From assembly GCF_015278315.1 (NCBI RefSeq), contig NZ_JADIJE010000004.1, positions 124,001 to 188,000 on the forward strand: 64,000 nucleotides of DNA, given 5' to 3'. The notes below the pieces were generated by a model. The model searched no databases and was not told where the DNA came from. It saw only the letters and a program-made list of their open reading frames with translations. The DNA comes from Microbacterium ureisolvens. Its GTDB lineage: Bacteria; Actinomycetota; Actinomycetes; Actinomycetales; Microbacteriaceae. The first letter of the stretch is position 1. Every line of letters begins with the position of its first letter. The position numbers and the translations under genes are program-made. Below are positions 1-9,602 of this stretch, piece by piece.

Positions 1-138
1 GTGATCGTCGACGACATGAGCGTCCCGTACCTCGACGGCGCCACGATCGACTTCAAGGACACGATCTCCGAGCAGGGCTTCACGATCGACAACCCCAACG
101 CGGCGGGTTCGTGCGCGTGCGGCGACAGCTTCCACTGA
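1..138 (+). CDS. erpA: ErpA/HesB-type iron-sulfur carrier, C-terminal part
   Basis: Only the last 45 residues are in the window; the gene begins upstream of base 1, so the leading GTG should not be read as its start. The end, GSCACGDSFH, carries the C-x-C pair of A-type Fe-S carriers (ErpA/IscA/HesB), which with an upstream Cys holds a cluster for delivery to apoproteins. The preceding VDDMSVPYLDGATIDF stretch is also typical of the family. It lies just before the cytochrome oxidase genes but is separated from them by a terminator-like hairpin, so it is probably its own transcript. Whether it is ErpA or another HesB member cannot be settled from the fragment. Confidence 0.85.
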   Translation: MIVDDMSVPYLDGATIDFKDTISEQGFTIDNPNAAGSCACGDSFH

Positions 139-182
139 CAACGCGTCGCCGCCCGATCCGCTAACGATCGGGCCACTTTTCC

Positions 183-226
183 GGCGGGTCCGGTGCGCTT
201 CGAATGGCGCCCGGGCCCGCCGTTTT
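183..226 (+). terminator. Rho-independent terminator after the Fe-S carrier gene
   Basis: GGCGGGTCCGG (183-193) pairs with CCGGGCCCGCC (211-221) through an 11-bp stem with one wobble, followed by TTTT at 223-226. Confidence 0.65.
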
Positions 227-285
227 CCGTCTGCGCGACACGATCCAACCTGGGGGGATGGCCTGAATCCCCTGGGCGCTTGCCC

Positions 286-291
286 TAGACT
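286..291 (+). promoter_or_regulatory. Probable -10 box for the ctaC operon
   Basis: TAGACT fits the actinobacterial TAnnnT -10 consensus and lies 36 bases before the ctaC start, giving a short leader with a GGAAAGG ribosome site. No convincing -35 is visible. Confidence 0.45.
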
Positions 292-327
292 GGCGAGAGT
301 CCTGATTCGTGATCGGAAAGGTGCACC

Positions 328-1230
328 GTGCCTTCGAAACGCCGTATCCGCTGGGCCGTTCTCCCCATCGGGATCGCAACGGCAGCAGTCCTCGCCGGAT
401 GCACCCCGACCGAGCTGCACGGCTTCCTCCCCGGGTTCACCGAAGACGGCCAGCCGGCCACCAACCACACCGACATGGTCGCCGGCCTGTGGGTCAACTC
501 GTGGATCGTGCTGCTCGTGGTCGGTGTCATCACGTGGGGTCTCATGGGATGGGCGGCGATCGCCTACCGGCGTCGCAAGGGCCAGATGGGCCTGCCGGTG
601 CAGCTGCGCTACAACATGCCGATCGAGATCTTCTACACGATCGTGCCGCTGATCCTCGTGATCGGCTTCTTCGCCTTCACGGCGCGCGACCAGACGATCC
701 TCGAGACCCAGTACGGCGACGAGGCGGATGTCGAGATCACCGCCATCGGCAAGCAGTGGTCGTGGGACTTCCAGTACGACGGCGAGACCGACGACGACAC
801 TGTCTGGTCCATGGGCGTCCAGGCGCAGACCGACGAGCGCGGCGACATCATCAGCGAGTTGCCCACGCTGGTCCTTCCGGTCGACCAGAAGGTGCAGATC
901 AAGCTGCAGTCGCGCGACGTGATCCACTCGTTCTGGATCATCGACTTCCTCTACAAGAAGGACATGTACATCGGCAAGGACAACTTCTGGTCCTTCACGC
1001 CGACGCGAGAGGGCACCTACGCCGGCAAGTGCGCCGAGCTGTGCGGTGAGTACCACTCGATGATGCTCTTCAACGTCGAGGTCGTGAGCGAAGCCGAGTA
1101 CGAGGACTATCTCGCCTCGCTCCGCGACGCCGGCCAGACCGGTGACATCAACGACGAATACGATCGACTGCAGAACCTTCCCGGCACGGGCGGTTCGGCC
1201 AATGAGAACGTGGAAGAGGTGGACCACTGA
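328..1230 (+). CDS. ctaC: Cytochrome c oxidase subunit II (CtaC)
   Basis: CtaC carries the binuclear CuA centre that takes electrons from cytochrome c (here the diheme QcrC) and passes them to subunit I of the aa3 oxidase. The 300-residue product starts with a lipoprotein-type signal ending in LAGC (Cys about 25), then two membrane segments (about 50-72 and 92-115) and an outer cupredoxin domain. CuA ligands are visible as H200 in VIHSFW and C235, C239, H243 and M246 in the [12 protein letters not shown] block. The GTG start at 328 is preceded by GGAAAGG. The stop overlaps the ctaD start (TGATG), so ctaC, ctaD and ctaF form an operon. Confidence 0.96.
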   Translation: MPSKRRIRWAVLPIGIATAAVLAGCTPTELHGFLPGFTEDGQPATNHTDMVAGLWVNSWIVLLVVGVITWGLMGWAAIAYRRRKGQMGLPVQLRYNMPIEIFYTIVPLILVIGFFAFTARDQTILETQYGDEADVEITAIGKQWSWDFQYDGETDDDTVWSMGVQAQTDERGDIISELPTLVLPVDQKVQIKLQSRDVIHSFWIIDFLYKKDMYIGKDNFWSFTPTREGTYAGKCAELCGEYHSMMLFNVEVVSEAEYEDYLASLRDAGQTGDINDEYDRLQNLPGTGGSANENVEEVDH

Positions 1231-2993
1231 TGGCGACGACGCTCCCTCTCCAGGAGACGTCCCAGGGGCGTCCGACGACCCTGCCGCCGCGGCAGGCGGC
1301 TCTGCTCAGCGCTTCGCGCGTCGAGCAGAAGGGCAACATCATCGTCAAGTGGATCACCTCCACCGACCACAAGACGATCGGCTACCTGTACCTGATCTCC
1401 TCCGTCATCTTCTTCCTCCTCGGGGGAGTGATGGCGCTGATCATCCGTGCTGAACTCTTCGAGCCCGGGATGCAGATCATCCCGACGAAGGAGCAGTACA
1501 ACCAGCTCTTCACGATGCACGGCACGATCATGCTGCTGATGTTCGCGACCCCGCTGTTCGCGGGCTTCGCGAACGCGATCCTGCCGCTGCAGATCGGAGC
1601 ACCCGACGTCGCCTTCCCGCGTCTGAACGCGTTCGCCTTCTGGCTGTTCCTGTTCGGGTCGACCATCGCGGTCGCCGGCTTCCTCACCCCGCAGGGTGCG
1701 GCGTCGTTCGGCTGGTTCGCGTATCAGCCGCTCGCGAACGCCTCGTTCTCTCCGGGTGCGGGCGGCAACCTCTGGATGCTCGGCCTCGGCATGAGCGGTT
1801 TCGGCACGATCCTCGGCGCCGTGAACTTCATCACGACGATCATCACGATGCGCGCGCCGGGCATGACCATGTGGCGCATGCCGATCTTCTCGTGGAACAC
1901 GCTGGTCACGAGCATCCTGATCCTCATGGCCTTCCCGGTGCTGGCCGCCGCGATCCTGGCCGCCGCGGCCGACCGCGTGCTCGGCGCCCACATCTACGAC
2001 CCCGCCAACGGCGGCGTGCTCCTGTGGCAGCACCTGTTCTGGTTCTTCGGGCACCCCGAGGTCTACATCATCGCGCTGCCGTTCTTCGGAATCGTGTCGG
2101 AGATCTTCCCGGTGTTCAGCCGCAAGCCGATCTTCGGGTACAAGACGCTCGTCTACGCGACGATCGCGATCGCAGCCCTGTCGGTGGCGGTGTGGGCCCA
2201 CCACATGTACGTGACGGGCGCCGTCCTGCTGCCGTTCTTCGCCCTGATGACGATGCTCATCGCGGTTCCCACGGGCGTGAAGATCTTCAACTGGATCGGC
2301 ACGATGTGGCGAGGCTCGGTGACCTTCGAGACGCCGATGGTGTTCGCGCTCGGCTTCCTCGTGTCGTTCGTGTTCGGTGGCCTGACCGGCGTCATCCTCG
2401 CGTCGCCGCCCCTGGACTTCGCGCTCTCTGACTCGTACTTCGTCGTGGCCCACTTCCACTACGTGGTCTTCGGCACGGTCGTGTTCGCGATGTTCGCCGG
2501 CTTCTACTTCTGGTGGCCCAAGTGGACCGGGCGCATGCTCAACGAGCGCCTCGGCTACGTGCACTTCTGGATGCTGTTCATCGGCTTCCACATGACGTTC
2601 CTCATCCAGCACTGGCTGGGCGTCGACGGCATGGTGCGCCGCTACGCCGACTACTCGGAGGCGGACGGCTGGACCTGGCAGAACCAGGTGTCGACGATCG
2701 GTGCCATCATCCTGGGCGCCTCGATGATCCCGTTCCTGTTCAACGTCTGGATCACCTCGCGCAAGGCGCCCAAGGTGACCGTCAACGACCCGTGGGGCTA
2801 CGGCGCCTCCCTCGAGTGGGCGACCTCCTGCCCGCCGCCGCGGCACAACTTCACGTCGATCCCGCGCATCCGCAGCGAGCGGCCCGCATTCGACCTGAAC
2901 CACCCCGAGGCGGGCATCCCGGTGGGCGTCGGCCCGGCGAAGGACGCACCCGAAGCCCCGGTTGCCGACCTCGCCGACGGAGAGGTGAAGTAA
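1230..2993 (+). CDS. ctaD: Cytochrome c oxidase subunit I (CtaD)
   Basis: Catalytic subunit of the proton-pumping aa3 oxidase, with heme a, heme a3 and CuB inside about 12 membrane helices. The length of 587 residues is normal for actinobacteria. Conserved residues seen are H97 (heme a), the WFFGHPEVY block with CuB ligand H275 and cross-linked Y279, the CuB pair H324/H325 in WAHHMYV, and H408/H410 in AHFHYVV for the two hemes. The hydrophilic C-terminus with [12 protein letters not shown] is typical of actinobacterial CtaD. The ATG overlaps the ctaC stop by one base, and ctaF starts directly after its stop codon. Confidence 0.98.
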   Translation: MATTLPLQETSQGRPTTLPPRQAALLSASRVEQKGNIIVKWITSTDHKTIGYLYLISSVIFFLLGGVMALIIRAELFEPGMQIIPTKEQYNQLFTMHGTIMLLMFATPLFAGFANAILPLQIGAPDVAFPRLNAFAFWLFLFGSTIAVAGFLTPQGAASFGWFAYQPLANASFSPGAGGNLWMLGLGMSGFGTILGAVNFITTIITMRAPGMTMWRMPIFSWNTLVTSILILMAFPVLAAAILAAAADRVLGAHIYDPANGGVLLWQHLFWFFGHPEVYIIALPFFGIVSEIFPVFSRKPIFGYKTLVYATIAIAALSVAVWAHHMYVTGAVLLPFFALMTMLIAVPTGVKIFNWIGTMWRGSVTFETPMVFALGFLVSFVFGGLTGVILASPPLDFALSDSYFVVAHFHYVVFGTVVFAMFAGFYFWWPKWTGRMLNERLGYVHFWMLFIGFHMTFLIQHWLGVDGMVRRYADYSEADGWTWQNQVSTIGAIILGASMIPFLFNVWITSRKAPKVTVNDPWGYGASLEWATSCPPPRHNFTSIPRIRSERPAFDLNHPEAGIPVGVGPAKDAPEAPVADLADGEVK

Positions 2994-3428
2994 GTGCGCA
3001 CGAACACCGGACTCTGGTGGCTGCTGGCCGTCTTCTTCCTGGTGGTGGCCGCTGCCTACACCGTGTGGAACATCATCGCCCACCCCAACCTGCCGTGGTA
3101 CAACGCCATCGAGTGGGTCGGCAGCGTGGCGCTGCTGTTCACCGCCCTTATGGGTGCGCTGATCGCGTTCTACATCGGTCGCGTGCACAGGGCGCAGGGC
3201 GGCGAGCTGCCTGAAGACATCCTCACCTCGGACATCGACGACGGAGACCCTGAGCTCGGCGAGTTCAGCCCGTGGTCGTGGTGGCCGATCGTGCTGGCCT
3301 TCTCGGCGGCACTCGGCATGATCGGCCTGGCCGTGGGCACGTGGCTCATGCCGATCGGAATCGGCGTCTTCGTGGTCGCGATCGTCGGCTGGGTGTACGA
3401 GTACTACCGCGGCTACTTCGCCCGCTGA
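2994..3428 (+). CDS. ctaF: Cytochrome c oxidase subunit IV (CtaF)
   Basis: Small membrane subunit specific to the actinobacterial aa3 oxidase. The 144-residue product shows an N-terminal hairpin of two helices (about 5-28 and 38-62), a hydrophilic loop with VHRAQGGELPEDI, and two more helices (about 92-135). It begins with GTG directly after the ctaD stop codon. Downstream, GCTGAGA (3424-3430) can pair with TCTCAGC (3439-3445), a weak hairpin that could end the transcript. Position and topology support the call more than any catalytic motif. Confidence 0.92.
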   Translation: MRTNTGLWWLLAVFFLVVAAAYTVWNIIAHPNLPWYNAIEWVGSVALLFTALMGALIAFYIGRVHRAQGGELPEDILTSDIDDGDPELGEFSPWSWWPIVLAFSAALGMIGLAVGTWLMPIGIGVFVVAIVGWVYEYYRGYFAR

Positions 3429-3483
3429 GACGGCTTCTTCTCAGCCGAATGGCCTGTTGCGTGACGCGCACGGGGATCCGTCG

Positions 3484-4293
3484 ATGACGGAACCCCGTGC
3501 GCGTCTGCGTGCGGTGGCCTGCTCCGACATCGGGCCGCATCGCGCGACGAACCAGGATGCGGCCTTCACGGCACCGTGGGGCGCCGCGGTCGCCGACGGC
3601 GTCGGCGGCGGACCGGCGGGCGATCTCGCCTCTGCAGCATTCATCCACCGGCTCGCGGCGGGCCGCCTAGACGGCCTCGAGCCCGTGCAGCTGGCCGACA
3701 CCGTGCGCTCGGCGAACTGGGATCTTCGCGCGCACGTGGAGCGGGATCCGTCGCTGAGCGGCATGGCCACCACCTTCACCGGGCTGTTCGCATCACGCGA
3801 CGGCGGTCTGCTCCTCGCGCACACGGGCGACTCGCGCGCCTACCGGCTGCGGGATGGTCACCTCGTCCAGCAGAGCAGAGACGATTCGCTTGTGCAGGCC
3901 CTCGTCGACCAGGGTCTCGTGTCGATGGCGGATGCCGCTTCCCACCCGCGTCGGAACATCATCACCGCCTCGCTCAGCGGCGCGGAGCGCGACGCGGCGA
4001 CGGTCACGACCCACGACGCGCTCCCCGGCGACCGGTGGCTGCTGTGCAGCGACGGACTCACGGATTACGTGCCGGACGAGGAGATCCGCGTGCTGATGGT
4101 GCAGAACCGCGACGCGGCCGCGGCCGCGGAGGCCTGCGTCTCGCTCGCGCTGCTGGCAGGTTCGCGTGACAACATCACCGTCGTGGTGTGCGACGTCGTC
4201 GACACCCTGGCCGCGGACTGGTCGGCGCCGGCGGCGACGACGTTCCACGGCGCCGCCGCCGAGCGGTTCATGGAGGGACTGGAGTCGGCCTGA
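3484..4293 (+). CDS. PP2C-family serine/threonine protein phosphatase
   Basis: Metal-dependent phosphatase of the PP2C/PppA type (269 residues), a single domain without membrane segments. Family motifs are visible: SDIGPHRATNQDA near the N-terminus, AVADGVGG with a metal-binding Asp, HTGDSRAYRLRDG in the middle, LLCSDGLTDYV, and SRDNITVVV near the end. ATG 3484 was chosen because GGGG lies 7-11 bases before it; an in-frame TTG at 3457 would add nine residues without a better ribosome site. No kinase, FHA protein or RodA/PBP neighbour is present, unlike the usual actinobacterial pstP locus, so this is probably a second, orphan PP2C whose target is unknown. Confidence 0.9.
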   Translation: MTEPRARLRAVACSDIGPHRATNQDAAFTAPWGAAVADGVGGGPAGDLASAAFIHRLAAGRLDGLEPVQLADTVRSANWDLRAHVERDPSLSGMATTFTGLFASRDGGLLLAHTGDSRAYRLRDGHLVQQSRDDSLVQALVDQGLVSMADAASHPRRNIITASLSGAERDAATVTTHDALPGDRWLLCSDGLTDYVPDEEIRVLMVQNRDAAAAAEACVSLALLAGSRDNITVVVCDVVDTLAADWSAPAATTFHGAAAERFMEGLESA

Positions 4294-4382
4294 GAGCCTT
4301 CCTGGAGCTGCACAGCGCGGCCTAAGGCGACCCGCTGCGCGGGAACCTGCTCAGCCCCGCCAGACGCCTGCCGGAAAGCCTC

Positions 4383-4802
4383 TCAGCCGGCCACGGGGGC
4401 GCGGACGACCATCACCTGCGCGTCGAACACACGGGGAAGGTCGCCCTCGTCGTTCTCGGTGGGCTGTCCCTCGCGCACCCAGTACTCGTAACCACCGATC
4501 ATCTCCCTGACGGCGTACCCGAGCTTCGCGAACTCGAGGGCGCCCTTGGCGCCCGCGTTGCACCCCGGGCTCCAGCAGTAGACGACGACCGGCGTCGACG
4601 GGTCGATCTCTCGCGGAGCACGCTCGGCGATCTCGCGGTACGGCATGTGGATGGCGCCCCGAATGCGTCCCTGTGCCCATGCCTCGTCGCCACGCACGTC
4701 GACGAGGACGAACTGGTCGTCGGCCTTCTGAGCGGCGTAGACGTCGGACGCATCGGTCTCGAGGGAGAGCTTGGCGGAGAAGTAGGAGAGCGCATCAGTC
4801 AT
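4383..4802 (-). CDS. Single-domain rhodanese-like sulfurtransferase
   Basis: A 139-residue cytoplasmic rhodanese homology domain. VLVDVRGDEAWAQGRIRGA is the conserved entry motif, and the active loop CWSPGCN places the catalytic Cys at residue 76 as the persulfide carrier. The loop has a second Cys at 81 and is followed by GALEFAKLGYAVREMIGGYEYW, the usual rhodanese C-terminal helix. The substrate is unknown; such proteins move sulfur or detoxify cyanide and thiols. A TAGCGT box at 4809-4814 (minus sense) lies exactly six bases before the ATG, so the transcript may be leaderless. It sits between the two halves of the respiratory genes without an obvious link. Confidence 0.88.
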   Translation of the reverse strand: MTDALSYFSAKLSLETDASDVYAAQKADDQFVLVDVRGDEAWAQGRIRGAIHMPYREIAERAPREIDPSTPVVVYCWSPGCNAGAKGALEFAKLGYAVREMIGGYEYWVREGQPTENDEGDLPRVFDAQVMVVRAPVAG

Positions 4803-4921
4803 GCGTCCACGCTAAGCGCGGCGACTCCAGCCCTACGCCGGATGCGCGGTCAGAAGGCGTCGGATTCCTGCCGAAGCGGCGGGGGAGCGCGGTGCTGCGA
4901 TGTCGGAGTGGAAATGACGGA

Positions 4922-4956
4922 TGCCCCGGCACGATCGGAGAGATCGTGCCGGGGCA
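4922..4956 (-). terminator. Terminator at the end of the ctaE-qcrCAB operon
   Basis: TGCCCCGGCACGATC (4922-4936) and GATCGTGCCGGGGCA (4942-4956) form a perfect 15-bp stem with a 5-base loop, 22 bases after the qcrB stop codon. Confidence 0.75.
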
Positions 4957-4978
4957 CCCGTCGGCGAGGAGCTGCGAC

Positions 4979-6832
4979 CTACTGGTCGGTCTCCTTCTCA
5001 CGGTTCCTGGGAGCCTTGGTTCCGGCCTCCGGCTCGGGGACGATCACGTTCGAGGGCCGTACGGGCACCTCGCCGTGCTTCCCGTCGTCGATCGGCTTGT
5101 GCGGAGCGTCCGGCACGCCGGCGCGCTCGTGCGCAGCCTGGATCTCGGCATCCTCCTCGGCCGCGATGTGGTCGAGATCGTGGTGCTGGTGTGCCAGTGC
5201 CGCGTCGAGTTCCGCCTGCGAGACCGGCGTGAGGCGGTCCTCGAAGAACCAGCGCGAGATCGATGCGCGGAGGTTCTCGTGCCAGGGGATCTGACCCTTG
5301 GCGTTCGGACGCACAACGAGCGGCTCGTAGGAGTCGAAAGCGGCGAGCTTGTAGCGCTCGTACTCGTCGACAGGCTGGTGGACCTCGATGTACTCGCCGC
5401 CCGGGAGGCGGACGATGCGGCCCGACTCGTAGCCGTGCAGCGCGATCTCTCGGTCCTTCTTCTGGAGCGCGATGCAGATGCGCTTCGTCACGAAGTAGGC
5501 GATCACCGGACCCAGGATCAGCAGCACCTGGAGCGCGTGGATGACGCCCTCCATCGTCAGCCAGAAGTGGGTGGCGATGATGTCCGACGACGCCGCAGCC
5601 CACATCACCGCGTAGAACGTGACACCGGCCGCCCCGATCGCGGTGCGGGTCGCCGCGTTGCGCGGACGCTGCGCGATGTGGTGCTCGCGCTTGTCGCCGG
5701 TCACCCACGCCTCGATGAAGGGGTAGATGATGACCAGCACAATGAAGATGCCGATGATGACCAGGGGCACGAGGATGTTGAACGACCACGTCCGGTCGAG
5801 GAACACGATCTCCCAGCCCGGCGGGATGAGTCGCAGCATGCCGTCGGCGAAGCCGATGTACCAGTCCGGCTGCGTGCCTGCAGACACCGGCGACGGGTCG
5901 TACGGGCCGTAGTTCCAGATCGGGTTGATCGTGAACAGCGACGCGATGAGCACGATCACGCCGAACGTGATGAACAGGAAGCCGCCCATCTTCGACATGT
6001 AGACCGGCATCATCGGGTAGCCGACCACCACGCTGTTGGTGCGGCCCGCACCCGCGAACTGCGTGTGCTTGTTGATCACCATGAGCATCAGGTGGACCAC
6101 GAGCAGGCCGACGAGGATCGCGGGCAGCAGCAGGATGTGCAGCGTGTAGAGGCGTCCGACGATCGCGGTGCCCGGGAACTCCCCGCCGAAGAACAGGAAC
6201 GACGTCCACGTTCCGATGAGCGGGATGCCCTTCATGATGCCGTCGATGATGCGAAGGCCGTTGCCCGACAGGACGTCGTCGGGGAGCGAGTAGCCGGTGA
6301 ATCCCTCCGCCATCGCGAGGATGAAGAGGACGAAGCCGATGACCCAGTTGAGCTCGCGCGGCTTGCGGAACGCGCCGGTGAAGAAGACGCGCAGCATGTG
6401 CACGCCGATGCCGGCGACGAACACCAGGGCCGCCCAGTGGTGGATCTGACGGACCAGCAGTCCGCCGCGGAGGTCGAAGGAGATCTCGAGCGTCGAGGCC
6501 ATGGCGGCCGACATCTCGATGCCGCGCATCGGCAGGAAGGCGCCGTTGTAGTGCGTCTCGACCATCGACGCCTGGAAGAAGAACGTCAGGAACGTGCCCG
6601 ACAGGAGCACGACGACGAACGCCCACATCGCGATCTCGCCCAGCATGAACGACCAGTGGTCGGGGAAGATCTTGCGTCCGAGCTCCTTCACGAAGCCGGA
6701 GAGGCTCGTGCGCTCGTCGATGTAGTTGGCGGTGGCGCCGATGAAGCGCCCGCCCAGAGGCTTGTCGCGCCCGTTCGGTGAGACGGGGGACGCAGGAGCC
6801 TCAGGCTGCGGAGGGACGGTTGCGGTGCTCAA
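4979..6832 (-). CDS. qcrB: Cytochrome bc1 complex cytochrome b subunit (QcrB)
   Basis: QcrB holds the two b hemes and the quinol sites of the actinobacterial bc1 complex, which forms a supercomplex with aa3 oxidase. The 617-residue protein is longer than mitochondrial cytochrome b because of a charged C-terminal tail (about 440-617), as is usual in actinobacteria. Heme-b histidines lie in QIHHWAALVF and HMLRVFFTG, with a second pair in YTLHILLLPA and VVHLMLMVINKH. The PDWYIGFADGMLRLIPP motif stands in place of the usual PEWY motif. A TTG start at 6832-6830 overlaps the qcrA stop and has GGGAG five bases upstream. Confidence 0.95.
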   Translation of the reverse strand: MSTATVPPQPEAPASPVSPNGRDKPLGGRFIGATANYIDERTSLSGFVKELGRKIFPDHWSFMLGEIAMWAFVVVLLSGTFLTFFFQASMVETHYNGAFLPMRGIEMSAAMASTLEISFDLRGGLLVRQIHHWAALVFVAGIGVHMLRVFFTGAFRKPRELNWVIGFVLFILAMAEGFTGYSLPDDVLSGNGLRIIDGIMKGIPLIGTWTSFLFFGGEFPGTAIVGRLYTLHILLLPAILVGLLVVHLMLMVINKHTQFAGAGRTNSVVVGYPMMPVYMSKMGGFLFITFGVIVLIASLFTINPIWNYGPYDPSPVSAGTQPDWYIGFADGMLRLIPPGWEIVFLDRTWSFNILVPLVIIGIFIVLVIIYPFIEAWVTGDKREHHIAQRPRNAATRTAIGAAGVTFYAVMWAAASSDIIATHFWLTMEGVIHALQVLLILGPVIAYFVTKRICIALQKKDREIALHGYESGRIVRLPGGEYIEVHQPVDEYERYKLAAFDSYEPLVVRPNAKGQIPWHENLRASISRWFFEDRLTPVSQAELDAALAHQHHDLDHIAAEEDAEIQAAHERAGVPDAPHKPIDDGKHGEVPVRPSNVIVPEPEAGTKAPRNREKETDQ

Positions 6833-7908
6833 TGACGCTCCCAGAAGCTCGGGCCGACGGGTTCGTTGAAGTCGCTCCTCGCAATGAGGTAGCCCTCGTC
6901 GTCGACGGTGATGGGCAGCTGCGGCAGCGGGCGGGCAGCCGGCCCGAAGATGACCTTGGCCTGGTCGGTCACATCGAACTGCGACTGGTGGCAGGGGCAC
7001 AGCAGGTGGTGCGTCTGCTGCTCGTAGAGAGCGACCGGGCAGCCGACGTGGGTGCAGACCTTGGAGTACGCGACGATGCCGTTGTACGACCAGTCCTTGC
7101 GGTCGTCGGGCTCGTTGATCTGCTCGGGGAGCATGCGGATGAGGAGCACGATGGCCTTGGCCTTCTCCTCGAGGTATCCGTCGCTGTGCGAGACCTCGGC
7201 CAGCGCCTCGGGGATCACGTGCACGGCGGAGCCGAGCGTGAGGTCGGCCGCGCGGATGGGCTCGCCCGACGGGTCGTGCGCGAGGCGCATGCCCTCCTTC
7301 CACATGGTGTGCTCGAGGAGGTAGACCGGGTCGCCGGCGTGCGGCTTCTCGGCCGAGTTGAAGGGCGCGAGGCCGCGGAACAGCACCACGCCGGGAACCA
7401 CCGAGGCCACGAGCGCGGCGATCAGCGAGTTGCGGATCATCACGCGGCGACCGAAGCCCGAGTCGGCGTCGGCGTCGGCGAACGCCTGGATGGCGGCCTG
7501 ACGCGTGGTGTCGCGTCCGCGCGTCGCGTGACGCGGCTCGACGAACTCCTTGTCGGACATGACGGCCTTCGACCAGTGGATCGCGCCGATGCCGATCGCC
7601 AGCAGGGCGAACGCGATGCCCAGGCCGATGAACATGTTGTTGTTCCGGATGTCGATGATCCGGCCGCTCTCGATCGGGAACAGCATGTAGGCGGCGATGG
7701 CCCAGATGCTGCCGGCGATCGACAGGTAGAACAGCGTGTAGACCGTGCGCACCGCGCGCCGCATCGCGGCGGGGTCCTTGTCGGTGATCCGCTCGCGGTG
7801 CGGGGGGAGCCCAGGGTTGTGCACCGGGTCGGGGACCGCGACGGCGAGCCCGGTGGAGGGCTTCCATGAAGCCCTCTCGTGCTCGAGCGGGTCGTCCTCG
7901 TGGGCCAT
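6829..7908 (-). CDS. qcrA: Cytochrome bc1 complex Rieske iron-sulfur subunit (QcrA)
   Basis: QcrA passes an electron from quinol to the c-type hemes through a [2Fe-2S] cluster. The 359-residue protein has three N-terminal membrane helices (about 60-180), as in mycobacteria, and a C-terminal Rieske domain. Cluster ligands are C285 and H287 in CTHVGC and C304 and H307 in CPCHQS, with C290 and C306 as the disulfide pair. The ATG at 7908 follows GAGGAG; an upstream in-frame extension runs through qcrC and is not coding. It lies 38 bases after qcrC and its stop overlaps the qcrB start. Confidence 0.96.
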   Translation of the reverse strand: MAHEDDPLEHERASWKPSTGLAVAVPDPVHNPGLPPHRERITDKDPAAMRRAVRTVYTLFYLSIAGSIWAIAAYMLFPIESGRIIDIRNNNMFIGLGIAFALLAIGIGAIHWSKAVMSDKEFVEPRHATRGRDTTRQAAIQAFADADADSGFGRRVMIRNSLIAALVASVVPGVVLFRGLAPFNSAEKPHAGDPVYLLEHTMWKEGMRLAHDPSGEPIRAADLTLGSAVHVIPEALAEVSHSDGYLEEKAKAIVLLIRMLPEQINEPDDRKDWSYNGIVAYSKVCTHVGCPVALYEQQTHHLLCPCHQSQFDVTDQAKVIFGPAARPLPQLPITVDDEGYLIARSDFNEPVGPSFWERH

Positions 7909-7946
7909 GCTGCTCCTCGTCAGTGTTGCTTGTGTCTTTGGGTAGA

Positions 7947-8750
7947 TCAGTTGGACTTCGCCGTGATCCACACGGTGATGGCGATCAGCGAGCCGATGCC
8001 GAAGATCCAGATGAAGAGGCCCTCGGAGACGGGGCCGAGCGAGCCGAGCGAGAATCCGCCCGCGGACTCGTTGTCCTGCAGGTAGAGCAGGTACGTGATG
8101 ACGTCGCGCTTCTCTTCGGTGGTCAGCGTCATGTCGTTGAACACCGGCATGTTCTGCGGACCGGTCACCATGGCCGCGTACATGTTGAGCGGGGAAGTGG
8201 TGTGCAGCGCCGGGGCGTACTTGCCCTCGGTCAGCGCACCGCCGGCGCCGGCGACGTTGTGGCACATCGCGCAGTTGATGCGGAAGAGCTCGCCGCCCTC
8301 GGCGGCGCTGCCCTCACCGTCGAGCACTTCCTCGTCGGGGAAGGTCGGGCCGGGCGCGATCGACTGGATGTACTCGCCGATCGCTGCGATCTGCTCGTCG
8401 GTGAACTGCACCGGCTTCTGCGGCGCCTGGGGGCCCTGCATCTGCAGCGGCATGCGACCCGTGCTCATCTGGAAGTGGACCGCGAGCTCGCCGACGCCGT
8501 AGAGCGACGGGCCGTCGTTGGTGCCCTGGACGTCCAGGCCGTGACAGGTCGCGCAGTTCGCCTGGAACAGCTTCTCGCCGTCCTCGACCGTGAGGGTGGA
8601 GTTCGTGACGGTCTCGGTGGTGGTCGCCGCCATCGCCGCGGAGGCGCCGGCGTAGACACCGCCCGTGATGAGCAGGCCGATGCCGATCAGTGCCGCTGCG
8701 GCCCAGGGGCTCCGGCGGCCTTTCGAGCGGCGCGTGGTCTCTCGTGCCAT
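7947..8750 (-). CDS. qcrC: Cytochrome bc1 complex diheme cytochrome c subunit (QcrC)
   Basis: QcrC replaces both cytochrome c1 and soluble cytochrome c in actinobacteria. Two covalent heme sites are visible, CATCH (66-70) and CAMCH (160-164), in two cytochrome c domains on the outer face. The 267-residue protein has an N-terminal helix (about 16-40) and a C-terminal anchor (about 240-262). The ATG at 8750 precedes MARETTRRSKGRRS, a positively charged start. It follows ctaE by 20 bases, so ctaE-qcrC-qcrA-qcrB form one operon that joins oxidase subunit III with the bc1 complex. Confidence 0.97.
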   Translation of the reverse strand: MARETTRRSKGRRSPWAAAALIGIGLLITGGVYAGASAAMAATTTETVTNSTLTVEDGEKLFQANCATCHGLDVQGTNDGPSLYGVGELAVHFQMSTGRMPLQMQGPQAPQKPVQFTDEQIAAIGEYIQSIAPGPTFPDEEVLDGEGSAAEGGELFRINCAMCHNVAGAGGALTEGKYAPALHTTSPLNMYAAMVTGPQNMPVFNDMTLTTEEKRDVITYLLYLQDNESAGGFSLGSLGPVSEGLFIWIFGIGSLIAITVWITAKSN

Positions 8751-8770
8751 GTCGGGTTTCAGCTCCGCTC

Positions 8771-9415
8771 TCACTTGAGGAAGTAGATGACGAGGAAGAG
8801 GGCGATCCAGACCACGTCGACGAAGTGCCAGTAGTACGACACGACGATCGAGGAGGTCATCTCCTTGCGCCCGAAGTTCTTGACGGCGTACGCACGGCCG
8901 ATCACCAGGAGGAAGGCGATGAGGCCGCCGGTGACGTGGAGCGCGTGGAAGCCGGTGGTGAGGTAGAAGGCCGACGCGTACGAGTTGGCCGAGATCGGCA
9001 TGCCCTCGGCGACCAACTGCGCGTACTCCCACACCTGACCCGACACGAAGATCGCGCCGAGAGCGAAGGTGAGCCAGAACCACTCCACCATGCCCCAGCG
9101 CTGCCAGAACGAGTTCGACTTCACCGTGTACGGCTGGAAGCGCTCGGCAGCGAACACGCCCATCTGGCACGTGACCGACGACAGCACGAGGATGATCGTG
9201 TTGACGGTCGCGTAGGGGATGTTCAGCAGCTGCGTCTCTTGCGCCCACAGTTCGGGGGAGCTGTTGCGCAGGGTGAAGTAGATCGCGAACAGGCCCGCGA
9301 AGAACATCACCTCGCTGCCGAGCCATACGATCGTGCCGACAGCGACCGGATCCGGCCGCTTGACGGACCGCATGGCCTGGGAGTAGGTGGCTGTGGAGGT
9401 CGTCACGCTCCCCAT
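8771..9415 (-). CDS. ctaE: Cytochrome c oxidase subunit III (CtaE)
   Basis: Integral subunit III of the aa3 oxidase, about 214 residues with five predicted helices. Family motifs include the WLGSEVMFFAGLFAIYF block and the FYLTTGFHALHV segment with conserved His, ending in YYWHFVDVVWIALFLVIYFLK. It is the first gene of the operon with qcrCAB, divergent from trpD. The ATG at 9415 is taken; an in-frame GTG four codons later (ATGGGGAGCGTG) is possible, and no strong ribosome site separates the two. Confidence 0.95.
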   Translation of the reverse strand: MGSVTTSTATYSQAMRSVKRPDPVAVGTIVWLGSEVMFFAGLFAIYFTLRNSSPELWAQETQLLNIPYATVNTIILVLSSVTCQMGVFAAERFQPYTVKSNSFWQRWGMVEWFWLTFALGAIFVSGQVWEYAQLVAEGMPISANSYASAFYLTTGFHALHVTGGLIAFLLVIGRAYAVKNFGRKEMTSSIVVSYYWHFVDVVWIALFLVIYFLK

Positions 9416-9602
9416 TATGGCCGATCCGGGGCGCCCACATTCGCATCGGAGGGCATCTGTTTGACCCCATCCCGACTTAGGACAACCTAAGAGGACCCTG
9501 CGACTCTGCCGTGAACACGTGGTGAAGACGCAGAATCGCCCCGCGTGCGACGCCGTGTCACGAAACGGTTCCGATTCACGTGCGGGGCTAGGCTTCTGCG
9601 TT

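Noticed and set aside
1107..3188. Long minus-strand open frame opposite ctaC/ctaD
   Set aside because: Arg/His/Asp-rich, no family resemblance; an antisense shadow common in 70% GC DNA opposite a clear oxidase gene.
3457..3483. Upstream TTG start for the PP2C phosphatase
   Set aside because: ATG 3484 has a G-rich ribosome site at good distance; the added nine residues are not conserved-looking.
4673..6781. Plus-strand frame opposite qcrB
   Set aside because: Antisense to a well-supported qcrB; Arg/Asp/Val-rich noise.
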